Shown piece after piece: positions 41,191 to 48,485 of a stretch of 64,000 bases of DNA. Numbering within the stretch: the first letter of the stretch is position 1; every line of letters starts with the position of its first letter. Both the position numbers and the translations under genes were made by a program. The notes beneath the pieces were generated by a model. The model did no database searches. It was given only the letters and a program-made list of their open reading frames with translations, and was not told the DNA's origin. The DNA is from an uncultured Spirochaetaceae bacterium (GTDB lineage: Bacteria; Spirochaetota; Spirochaetia; Treponematales; Treponemataceae), in NCBI GenBank assembly GCA_902799665.1, contig CADCBK010000004.1:13588-77587 (forward strand), read 5' to 3'.

Positions 41191-41944
41191 CAGAAGAGGA
41201 TCGGAGATTGATTACGATCGAATCGCGGAATTTTTGAAGGCTTCCGTTCAGCAGGTAAAAACACAGGAAGACGTTGACGTCTTGATTCAGCTTAAAAAGG
41301 TTTTTAAGAAGAATGTTCCGTTCACCTTGCGCGGATACCTTGCCGCCTATTTGCTTAAGGTTGCCACAGGCAACGCCCGCCGTCCCTTTGTTCCTAGAGG
41401 GGACCACGAGAATTTTTCAAAAGACAATTTCCGCTCGCGCCGCGACGAGAGCCGCCATGACGCGAAGGCCGAAGGTTCCGACGCGGAAAGCCGCCACGAG
41501 CCCCATCCCCGCGTGGAGATAGATCCGGCCTTGGCCACAACTATTTTCATCGGAATCGGCCGCAACCGCCGCGTGTTCCCGCGCGACTTGGTTGGCCTTT
41601 TGATTGGAGCGGCCGGCTTGGACCGCGAGCGCATCGGCGACATCCGCGTTTTGGCCAACTACTCTTTTGTCCAGCTCTTTACCGAAGACGCCGACAAGGC
41701 TATCAACGCCCTTAACGGATACGACTACCGCGGCCGAAAGCTTTCTGTAAGCTACTCGCGCCAAAAGGACGGCGACGCCTCTCAGGAAAGCGCCGAAAGC
41801 TCAAGCGGCGAAAGCGTTTCGGCCGCCGCGGATCAGGCCCAGCCATCCCAAGAGCTTACCGAGCAGGAGCGCGAGGACGCGGCCGCTTACGCCGCAGCCG
41901 AAAAGGCCTCTGAAAACCAGGGCTTCGGCGCTCCGCTTGTTTGA
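41177..41944 (+). CDS. RNA-binding protein with DbpA-type RRM
   Basis: The 255-residue protein has a helical N-terminus (RIAEFLKASVQQVKTQEDVDVL), a basic disordered linker, a DbpA RNA-binding domain (TIFIGIGRNRRVFPRDLVGLLIGAAGLDRERIGDIRVLANYSFVQL... YRGRKLSVS) and an acidic Ser/Ala/Glu tail. In DbpA this fold targets the helicase to 23S hairpin 92; here there is no helicase domain. A role in ribosome assembly or as helicase partner is inferred. It overlaps the preceding gene by 14 bp. Confidence 0.8.
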   Translation: MRYNNRRGSEIDYDRIAEFLKASVQQVKTQEDVDVLIQLKKVFKKNVPFTLRGYLAAYLLKVATGNARRPFVPRGDHENFSKDNFRSRRDESRHDAKAEGSDAESRHEPHPRVEIDPALATTIFIGIGRNRRVFPRDLVGLLIGAAGLDRERIGDIRVLANYSFVQLFTEDADKAINALNGYDYRGRKLSVSYSRQKDGDASQESAESSSGESVSAAADQAQPSQELTEQEREDAAAYAAAEKASENQGFGAPLV

Positions 41945-41960
41945 GGAGCGTTTGCAGCTA

Positions 41961-42692
41961 ATGGACATACATTCGGCCCAAACGGGCCCTTTGGAAGTTA
42001 ACACGTTCATTTTGCCGCTTGCGGGGCGCGCCGTTTTGTTGGTTGACCCCGCGGGCTGCGACTATTCCGGCGACGAAAAAGCCGTCGCCCAAATTCTTGA
42101 CGAGCATGATTGCGCTCCTGTGGGCGTTTTGCTTACGCACGGGCACTTTGACCACGTTTGCGGCCTAAAGGCCCTGCGTTCCTCTTTTCCAAACATTCCA
42201 ATCGCGATTCATGTCGCCGATAAAAATTTCCTTGGGCCAAATTCAGAAGCCGTCCACAAGCAAAGCTTGGATTTGATGTCTTTTGGCGGCGAGGACTTTT
42301 TGCGCGGCTTGTCGGACCTTCCCGACGCCAGCTATCTGTTAAAGGACGGCGACTGCCTTGACACAATCTTTAAGACTGAAGACATAATCAGCGCCTTTAC
42401 CGGCGACGAGGTGCCGGATGTGGAAGGCGTGGCTAACGCGTTAAGCCATTGGCGGGTGATTCACACTCCGGGACACACTCCCGGTTCCGTATGCTTTTAC
42501 AACGAGTCAGAAAAGGTTTTGATTTCCGGCGACACGGTTTTTTACCAGTCGTATGGCCGCACAGACTTGCCGGGCGGAAGCGAAGGGCAAATGCAAAAAA
42601 GCTTGTCCGGGATTTTTGAAACGATTCCCGGCGACGTTTTGGTTTATCCAGGCCATGGCGCTTGCGGCTTTGAGCTTTCGGCCAACAAATAG
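41961..42692 (+). CDS. metallo-beta-lactamase-fold hydrolase (glyoxalase II-like)
   Basis: The 243-residue product has the MBL zinc motif LLTHGHFDHVCG, a downstream HTPGHTPGSVCFY and GDTVFYQSYGRTDLPGG, ending with a VYPGHGACG motif. These are the metal ligands of the glyoxalase II/persulfide dioxygenase-like group. The substrate is probably a thioester; not determinable. I chose the ATG at 41961; GAGGAG overlaps the previous gene's end 12 bp upstream, and a TTG at 41952 is an alternative. It converges on the HD-GYP gene. Confidence 0.88.
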   Translation: MDIHSAQTGPLEVNTFILPLAGRAVLLVDPAGCDYSGDEKAVAQILDEHDCAPVGVLLTHGHFDHVCGLKALRSSFPNIPIAIHVADKNFLGPNSEAVHKQSLDLMSFGGEDFLRGLSDLPDASYLLKDGDCLDTIFKTEDIISAFTGDEVPDVEGVANALSHWRVIHTPGHTPGSVCFYNESEKVLISGDTVFYQSYGRTDLPGGSEGQMQKSLSGIFETIPGDVLVYPGHGACGFELSANK

Positions 42693-42714
42693 CGCGGCTT
42701 TGCTTGGGCTTTTG

Positions 42715-44151
42715 TTAAAGCGATTCAACCTGTTCGCGCATCTTAAAGTCTTTGTCTTGGTCAATCATTTGCAGCATTATTCTCGCGATGTCAGGGTCAA
42801 ATTGGCTTCCAATGCCTTGGCCTATTTCTTTGCGGGCAACGTCTTGCGGCAGCTGGTTGCGGTAGCTGCGGTTTGACGTCATCGCGTCGTAGGCGTCGGC
42901 GACCGCTATGATTCTTCCGATTTCCGGAATCTTTTTTCCGTCCAAGCCTGAAGGGTAGCCCCTGCCGTCGTAGCGCTCGTGGTGGTAATAGGCGCCGTCG
43001 GCGATGTGCGGAATTTGGGTTATGTTGGCCAAGATTTGCGCGCCGATTACAGGGTGCTCCTTTATTTTGTCGTATTCCTCAGGCGTAAGCTTTCCCTGCT
43101 TGTTTATGATTTCGTTTGGAATGCCAATCTTTCCCACGTCGTGCAAGAGGGCCGCAAGGTAAACGTTTCGGCAAGCGGCTTCGGATTTTTCAAGGCGGCG
43201 CGCTATTTCACGCGCGTATTCGGCGACGCGGGTTGAGTGGCCGTGCGTGTATGCGTCCTTCGCGTCAATCGCGCTTGCAAGCGCCTCCGCGGTTTCTATC
43301 GTCATGCGGGTGAGCGCCGTGATGTTGTTGCAAACGACGTTCTCCATTTTGTAAACGGAAATCGCCAAGGTCTCAAGCTCGTCCTTGTTTTTTATGTCAA
43401 GGAGTCCTTTGTTTGGATTTTCGTTTGTGGAGGCGAAGCGGTTGGTTTCGTTTGTGACCAGCAAAATCGGCTTTATGAAGCGGAAGTTAAAATATGCCGC
43501 GAAGGCCGCCACAAAAAGCGCTCCAAAAATCAAGGCCATGATTATGACGTTTCGGACAAAATCTTTTCTTGCGTCTACAAATTCCTGGACGTTCTTTTGC
43601 GCGCCAAGGAGGGCCACTATCTTTCCTTTGGAGTCGTAGACCGGAACTTGCGCCGTTATGTGCGAGCCGCTTCGCGACTTGATTGTGTGGCGCACAAGCT
43701 CCGCGCCTTCTTCGTAAACCCGCCTTGTCGTTTTGTTGTAGCCTTCTTCATAGTAGTCTTCCTCGTAGCCAAGAGGGTAGGGAGACCATTTTGTCCGCTT
43801 TCCGACAGGGTCGTAAAAATAAAAGATGTGCCTGTAGTCCGGCGGCTCCACCTCGGAAACATAGATTACGTTAAGGTCAAATTCGTCCACAAGGCGCTGC
43901 AAGAGCTTTAGAACTTCCTTGTGCGCCTGGTCCGGCACTGGATTGGCCCGGTATTTGGCGAAATCGTCCGGGTTTAGGCTTGCGCGCGCGGTGGCCGCTA
44001 TTTCGCGTATGCTGGCGTCATATTGTTCCCTAAACTGGCGGTTAAAGGCCCAGTAGGACACGGCAAGCATCATCGAGCAAAGGACAAAGCCCGCCATGCC
44101 GATAAAAAGGACAACTCTTTTTGTAATGACGGGAAAGGCTTTCTTAGTCAT
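42715..44151 (-). CDS. membrane sensor HD-GYP phosphodiesterase
   Basis: The 478-residue protein has TM1 (about residues 12-33), a periplasmic sensor region of about 170 residues, TM2, a HAMP-like linker and an HD-GYP domain: LLHDVGKIGIP, HPVIGAQIL, and YHHERYDGRGYPSGLDG with the GYP triad. It probably degrades c-di-GMP in response to an extracellular signal. TTGCCA-N17-TATAAT ends 7 bp before the ATG at 44151, supporting that start and a leaderless mRNA; an upstream in-frame start is possible but would overlap the promoter. Confidence 0.9.
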   Translation of the reverse strand: MTKKAFPVITKRVVLFIGMAGFVLCSMMLAVSYWAFNRQFREQYDASIREIAATARASLNPDDFAKYRANPVPDQAHKEVLKLLQRLVDEFDLNVIYVSEVEPPDYRHIFYFYDPVGKRTKWSPYPLGYEEDYYEEGYNKTTRRVYEEGAELVRHTIKSRSGSHITAQVPVYDSKGKIVALLGAQKNVQEFVDARKDFVRNVIIMALIFGALFVAAFAAYFNFRFIKPILLVTNETNRFASTNENPNKGLLDIKNKDELETLAISVYKMENVVCNNITALTRMTIETAEALASAIDAKDAYTHGHSTRVAEYAREIARRLEKSEAACRNVYLAALLHDVGKIGIPNEIINKQGKLTPEEYDKIKEHPVIGAQILANITQIPHIADGAYYHHERYDGRGYPSGLDGKKIPEIGRIIAVADAYDAMTSNRSYRNQLPQDVARKEIGQGIGSQFDPDIARIMLQMIDQDKDFKMREQVESL

Positions 44152-44158
44152 GCTATCT

Positions 44159-44187
44159 ATTATAGCGCGTTTTGGGGATTTTGGCAA
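44159..44187 (-). promoter_or_regulatory. HD-GYP gene promoter, leaderless type
   Basis: On the minus strand TTGCCA (44187-44182), a 17-bp spacer and TATAAT (44164-44159), with the ATG 7 bp beyond. Confidence 0.75.
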
Positions 44188-44203
44188 ATTTTTAGCGAAC
44201 GCT

Positions 44204-45247
44204 CTAATGGTTGAAAATCGCTTTGGAAAGAAGCGCTTCCGCCCGTTTTTCAGCTTCGTAAGCCATGACTCCTGCGACGCAAGCTGAAATCACGCAAATT
44301 GCATAAACCGCAATGTCTGGCAAGTCTCTTATGCATGAAATTTTGTAGAGTCCTCTTTCCAAGTAGAAATGCGTGACATAAATCATCGCCGAAATCTTTC
44401 CAAAAGGATCCCAAATCTTTCGGTTTAAGCAATTGAAGATTCGTTGCTGATTTAAATTTAAAACAATTAGCAAGGCGGCGGTTGCAAAATAGATCAAGAA
44501 TTCTTTGTCGTTGAAATTTTGTTTTACCGCTAGATAAACAACCAATATAATAAAAGCAATCTCGAACATAATGGAAAGAAAAGCGACGGCGCCATTCTTA
44601 AATTTATCTAAATTTTTGCCAATGAATATAGAAAGATAATACGCTTCTATTCCAAAACTAACGCCGCATATTCCTCTGACAAGTCCGGCGGAAAAGAAAT
44701 TTCCAATCAAAGGAACGCTGAAAAGGTTGCAACATCCCCAATAATTCATTATGGACAAAGAGAAGAAAGCGATTAACGGAAAATACAGCGAAACAGCCAG
44801 CTTCTTGCGCCAACAAAGCAAGGCGCTGGCGACAAGCGTTCCCCAAAACAACGCGCTTATGTACCAGATTACATTCCAGCCCGCAAATTTGTTTATTCCG
44901 CCTAAAAAGAAAAAGGTCGGCCACGCTTCAGATTGAAATCTTAGTCTTATGCCGTCGTAAACAATTCCTTCCAGCGCGCCTATGACAAGAAGCGGGTACA
45001 GGCGTTTGATTCTTGACAAATTGTATTTTAAGAATTTTTTTTCATTTGAGCTCTCTTCGTTTTTGTAAAAATGTTTTGCCGTGAAAAATCCGGAGACAAT
45101 AAAAAAGAAATCCACGCAAGCGGTGTGAAATTGGATCGTGTATGATGGATTGTTTTCTTGGTAAAAAACGCAATAAGCGTGGCCGACGACGACGCCTATT
45201 GTAAAAAAGAATCGCAAAAATTCTATGACATGATTTTTTTCTTTCAT
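44204..45247 (-). CDS. acyltransferase-3 family membrane protein
   Basis: The 347-residue protein has about ten TM segments and the acyltransferase-3 opening VIEFLRFFFTIGVVVGHAY...FFFIVSGFFTAKHF, with the catalytic-type His in GHAY. These proteins O-acetylate surface polysaccharides at the inner membrane. The ATG at 45247 lies 2 bp after the stop of the hexapeptide acetyltransferase gene with AAAGG upstream; longer in-frame extensions are ruled out as they overlap that gene. The stretch is visibly more AT-rich than its surroundings, consistent with transfer. Confidence 0.85.
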   Translation of the reverse strand: MKEKNHVIEFLRFFFTIGVVVGHAYCVFYQENNPSYTIQFHTACVDFFFIVSGFFTAKHFYKNEESSNEKKFLKYNLSRIKRLYPLLVIGALEGIVYDGIRLRFQSEAWPTFFFLGGINKFAGWNVIWYISALFWGTLVASALLCWRKKLAVSLYFPLIAFFSLSIMNYWGCCNLFSVPLIGNFFSAGLVRGICGVSFGIEAYYLSIFIGKNLDKFKNGAVAFLSIMFEIAFIILVVYLAVKQNFNDKEFLIYFATAALLIVLNLNQQRIFNCLNRKIWDPFGKISAMIYVTHFYLERGLYKISCIRDLPDIAVYAICVISACVAGVMAYEAEKRAEALLSKAIFNH

Positions 45248-45249
45248 TT

Positions 45250-45966
45250 CTACCTTTCCCATCGAATGTTTTCTTTTACGATTTTTGCAGGATTGCCGGC
45301 GATGACAACATTTTTTTTGGTGAATTCTTTTGTTACGATTGAACCCGTTCCCACAACGGAACCATCCAACACACAAGAGCCTTTTAAAAGCCTTGAACAT
45401 GGCGCGATCCAAACATTGTCTCCAATGCGGACGTCTTTTTCGACGTTTAGTTTTTCTCCGCTTTCGGCGCTGAATATTGAATGGCTGTCGCCTGTCCGAA
45501 CATATATGTCATTGGAAAAAAGGCAGCCGTTGCCAATATAAAGGCTGGTTCCGTTTTCTGCTGTAAGATTGTGGTGTCCCCATGCAAAGGCATTCTCATT
45601 GCCGATTACGATTTTAGTCTTGTTCCCGGAGGCCGAAAACACGTCGTTTCCGCCTGAAAAATCGTTTTTATCGCCTATATGAATTTCGCAATTGTTCCCG
45701 TTGATTATGAATTCCGCTTTAAATAATTGGTTTGATTTTTCGATGATAATTTTGTTTCCGCTTCCGTTTATGTAAAAGCGGCAGCTTTTTAAGACTGTGT
45801 TGTCATCAACGCGCAACAAATTTTTGTCGCCTTTTATTGAAATCGAAATTTTTCTAAAAACGCCTGTTATGTATTCGATTGAATTTTCCTTTCCTTCAAT
45901 CCGCTCTTTTGTGAACAAGCGCCTTTTTATGAAGCGTTTTACTTTTTTTAACATTTGTTTCCGCAT
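45250..45966 (-). CDS. hexapeptide-repeat acetyltransferase
   Basis: The 238-residue protein is built of left-handed beta-helix hexapeptide repeats. The C-terminal section VRIGDNVWIAPCSRLLKGSCVLDGSVVGTGSIVTKEF...GNPAKIVKE is typical of LbH O-acetyltransferases of the maltose/NodL type. It likely acetylates a sugar in surface glycan assembly. The ATG abuts the stop of the upstream glycosyltransferase-like gene (TAAATG), and the acyltransferase-3 gene follows after 2 bp. Confidence 0.85.
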   Translation of the reverse strand: MRKQMLKKVKRFIKRRLFTKERIEGKENSIEYITGVFRKISISIKGDKNLLRVDDNTVLKSCRFYINGSGNKIIIEKSNQLFKAEFIINGNNCEIHIGDKNDFSGGNDVFSASGNKTKIVIGNENAFAWGHHNLTAENGTSLYIGNGCLFSNDIYVRTGDSHSIFSAESGEKLNVEKDVRIGDNVWIAPCSRLLKGSCVLDGSVVGTGSIVTKEFTKKNVVIAGNPAKIVKENIRWER

Positions 45967-47079
45967 TTAAAATTTGAATGTAAAAAGGCGCCAATAGCGT
46001 TGGAATCGTCCTTTCCAGACTTGCAGGAAATGGACTTTGTCAAAAACCCTTGCAATCCTAAATTCTTTTTTCTTGCTGTAAATGCATTTTTTGTTAAAGA
46101 AAAAATCAAAGCCTGTTGAGCCAATCGTGTCTAAAAAAAGGCGGAACTTTTCATGGTTTATTTTAGGAAAGCCTTCAAAAATCTTTTTCTTTTCGAGTTT
46201 AAAGAACAAGCGAATCGTATCTGCGAAAGACTTTTTTTCCCTTATGCTCTGGTCTTGCGTCAAGGCCGTCATTTCAGGAATTGGCGTCCCCCATTCCTCA
46301 AACGAAATTGTGTCAAAGTCCTTGGCGGCCCAATCCAATATTTCATCGCTTGGGTTTTTGCCTAAAAAATCCGTTCCGCGGCGCAGCGTGCGCAGTTTTC
46401 TTGTTGCGTAAAGCTTTGGATGAAAATGCTCGCAGTATGTTCCAAATGTTTCAAATTCGCTAAAAAACCTTTGGTCGGTTTTTACATAGTCTGGCGCTAA
46501 AAGTTCGCTTGCGTTAAGAATTTTCTGCCAAAAGTTTTCCCCTAAAATGCTATTGTTTTCTTCGATTTTTAGAAGCATTTCGCGAACAACTTCGGAATTA
46601 AAAATCATATGCTCGGAAATAAAAGATTCTGGCCGGCCTTTCTTTAAGTTAAAAAGATTTTTTATCGTTCTAAAATATGAATAAAAGTATTCGCGCTTTA
46701 AGTTAAAGTATGGCCTGCCGTTTTTGTCAAAAAAATCAATCGGATTAAGGGGGATGGTGTCCGCGTCCCAAACAAGATAGTATTCGTCGCGACAGTTTTT
46801 GGCAAGTCCAAGCTTTAGGAATTGCTGAAGGTACCAGCCTGTGTTTTTGGGATCGCCGCCTAGCTTTTTTATGTAACTTGAAACTTCATTGAATGAAAGT
46901 TTTGGCAGCAAAGAGTTTTCGTCGATAAAAGCGCATCCAAGCAAGTCTTTGCGCAAAATTTTTTTAGAAGAAATAATGGTGATGTTTGACGAAATGTTCT
47001 TTTTTATGTAGGGGATGTTTCTTTTAGCGAATTCCCAAGTTTTGCAGTCAAGGATAAGATATGCTGTGAAATCCTTCAT
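45967..47079 (-). CDS. putative glycosyltransferase (DUF6492-like)
   Basis: The 370-residue protein has a GT-A-like pattern: GWYLQQFLKLGLAKNCRDEYYLVWDADTIPLNPIDFF, where DAD is the metal- and nucleotide-sugar-binding DxD, then SEHMIFNSEVVREML. This resembles the DUF6492 family found in glycan clusters. It is probably the first gene of a three-gene glycan-modification operon. Composition is strongly AT-rich. Donor and acceptor are unknown. Confidence 0.65.
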   Translation of the reverse strand: MKDFTAYLILDCKTWEFAKRNIPYIKKNISSNITIISSKKILRKDLLGCAFIDENSLLPKLSFNEVSSYIKKLGGDPKNTGWYLQQFLKLGLAKNCRDEYYLVWDADTIPLNPIDFFDKNGRPYFNLKREYFYSYFRTIKNLFNLKKGRPESFISEHMIFNSEVVREMLLKIEENNSILGENFWQKILNASELLAPDYVKTDQRFFSEFETFGTYCEHFHPKLYATRKLRTLRRGTDFLGKNPSDEILDWAAKDFDTISFEEWGTPIPEMTALTQDQSIREKKSFADTIRLFFKLEKKKIFEGFPKINHEKFRLFLDTIGSTGFDFFFNKKCIYSKKKEFRIARVFDKVHFLQVWKGRFQRYWRLFTFKF

Positions 47080-47085
47080 TTATAT

Positions 47086-47154
47086 GTAATTACCTATAGT
47101 GATTATTTCAATTACGATTATTCTAGTGTCAATTACATAAATTGTCAATTGTAA
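47086..47154. promoter_or_regulatory. cluster of TCAATTAC/GTAATTAC motifs (possible operators)
   Basis: GTAATTAC (47086), TCAATTAC (47108), TCAATTAC (47129) and TCAATTGT (47145) lie in the gap between the divergent glycan operon and the XRE gene. The middle two are 21 bp apart, two helical turns. They may be binding sites of the adjacent XRE regulator; inferred. Confidence 0.45.
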
Positions 47155-47181
47155 AAGAAATATATGCTGTAAAGTATAAAA

Positions 47182-47535
47182 ATGCAGGAGCCATCATTTA
47201 AAGACAGACTTATCGACGAATTAAACTATCAGGGGATTTCAAAAAAAGAATTCGCCGAGCGCGTGGGCATAAGTTCTGGAACTTTAGGAATGTATTTGTA
47301 TCGAGGTTCCATTCCCGCAGCTGATGTCGCGCTAAAAATGGCTCGCACCCTTAATGTTAGCGCGGAATACCTTGTCCTTGGCATAGAAAATGGAAAGAAG
47401 GCTCCGCGCGTTGATTCAAAGACAAAATGGCAAAAAAAAGAAATCGAAAACATAGTGAATTCTCTGACCGATTCCCAATTAGAGCATTTTTTCTTAATCG
47501 CGCGCGAGTTTAAGGCGGCTGTTTTTAAGTCATAG
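47182..47535 (+). CDS. XRE-family helix-turn-helix regulator
   Basis: The 117-residue protein has an N-terminal HTH (LNYQGISKKEFAERVGISSGTLGMYLYRGSIPAADVALKMARTLNVSAEYLVLG) and a short helical C-terminus. It is divergent from the glycan operon with a set of repeated TCAATTAC motifs between them, so it probably controls that operon and itself. No clear Shine-Dalgarno is present. Its composition is intermediate between the AT-rich glycan genes and the backbone. Confidence 0.85.
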   Translation: MQEPSFKDRLIDELNYQGISKKEFAERVGISSGTLGMYLYRGSIPAADVALKMARTLNVSAEYLVLGIENGKKAPRVDSKTKWQKKEIENIVNSLTDSQLEHFFLIAREFKAAVFKS

Positions 47536-47549
47536 CCACGGCGCCGCCC

Positions 47550-47578
47550 TTGTCGGACCTCTTTTTTTGTGGTATAAT
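47550..47578 (+). promoter_or_regulatory. promoter of the SDR gene
   Basis: TTGTCG (47550-47555), a 17-bp spacer and TATAAT (47573-47578). The leader is about 44 nt and ends with TTAAGGGG before the ATG at 47629. Confidence 0.65.
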
Positions 47579-47628
47579 GCATCCGCAACTTGCGCGGGAG
47601 AACGCAATGTTTTTTTAAGGGGTTTTTG

Positions 47629-48402
47629 ATGAAATCTTATTTTGACTTGAAGGGACAAGTGGCTGTCGTTACAGGCTGCTCTACGGGATTGGGCGTTCAA
47701 ATGGCAAAGGCTTTGGCAAACCAGGGCGCGAACATTGTGGCGATTGCCCGCCGCCAGGAATTGATTGACGCTGTGGCCAAGGACATTCACAACGAATACG
47801 GCGTGGAAACGCTCGCCGTCCGCTGCGACATCACTGACACAAACGCGGTTAACGAGGCGGTTGACAAAATCGTCGCCAAGTTTGGCCGCATTGACATTTT
47901 GATTAACAACGCCGGAACTGGCGCCGTCGCTCCCGCCGAGGATATCACCGACGAGCAGTTTAACGGCGAGCTTAACGTAGACTTAGGCGGCACCTTCAAG
48001 ATGTCGCGCGCCGTCGCCAAAAAGGCCATGATCGGCGCCAACTACGGCCGCATCATCAACATCGCTTCGATGTACGGAATGGTCGGAAACAAGGTGGCGC
48101 CTTGCTCTCCCTACCATGCGGCCAAGGGCGGCGTGGTGAACCTTACGCGCGGACTCGCCGCGGAATGGGGAAAGTACGGAATCAATGTAAACGCGATTTG
48201 CCCCGGCTACTTTTACTCGCCGCTTACAAAGGAAACTCTTGACTCGGACTTTTTCCAGAACAACGCAAAGACGATGATTCCGCTTAGCCGCTACGGAAAC
48301 GAAGGCGAGTTGGACACTGCCGCGATTTTCCTGTCAAGCCCCGCCTCGTCTTATGTCACCGGCGTGATTCTTCCGGTTGACGGCGGCTATACAAGCATGT
48401 AA
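47629..48402 (+). CDS. SDR-family dehydrogenase (gluconate 5-dehydrogenase-like)
   Basis: The 257-residue NAD(P)-dependent short-chain dehydrogenase has TGCSTGLG (cofactor loop), NNAG, the catalytic Ser in NIASMYG, YHAAK (Tyr/Lys) and PVDGGYTSM at the end. The overall pattern is nearest to gluconate 5-dehydrogenase/KduD-type sugar-acid enzymes, though FabG-like proteins share it. The ATG at 47629 follows AAGGGG. It is a single gene with its own promoter and a terminator. The exact substrate is uncertain. Confidence 0.85.
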   Translation: MKSYFDLKGQVAVVTGCSTGLGVQMAKALANQGANIVAIARRQELIDAVAKDIHNEYGVETLAVRCDITDTNAVNEAVDKIVAKFGRIDILINNAGTGAVAPAEDITDEQFNGELNVDLGGTFKMSRAVAKKAMIGANYGRIINIASMYGMVGNKVAPCSPYHAAKGGVVNLTRGLAAEWGKYGINVNAICPGYFYSPLTKETLDSDFFQNNAKTMIPLSRYGNEGELDTAAIFLSSPASSYVTGVILPVDGGYTSM

Positions 48403-48420
48403 GCCCGGCATGGCGCTGTG

Positions 48421-48456
48421 AAAAAAAAATCCCGCCCGGCGCGGGATTTTTTTTTA
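48421..48456. terminator. bidirectional terminator between the SDR and EAL genes
   Basis: ATCCCGC/GCGGGAT (48429-48447) with an A-run before and T-run after, so it is active on both strands. Confidence 0.85.
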
Positions 48457-48458
48457 TT

Positions 48459-48485
48459 GCGGCGCGAAAATTTTGTTCGCGCCTA
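48459..48485. repeat. hairpin B-like palindrome on a stop codon
   Basis: GGCGCGAA/TTCGCGCC (48461-48483) follows the EAL gene's TAG directly on the minus strand. With the preceding TTGC it resembles hairpin B of the palindromic repeat family, and like copies 1 and 3 it abuts the stop codon. Confidence 0.5.
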
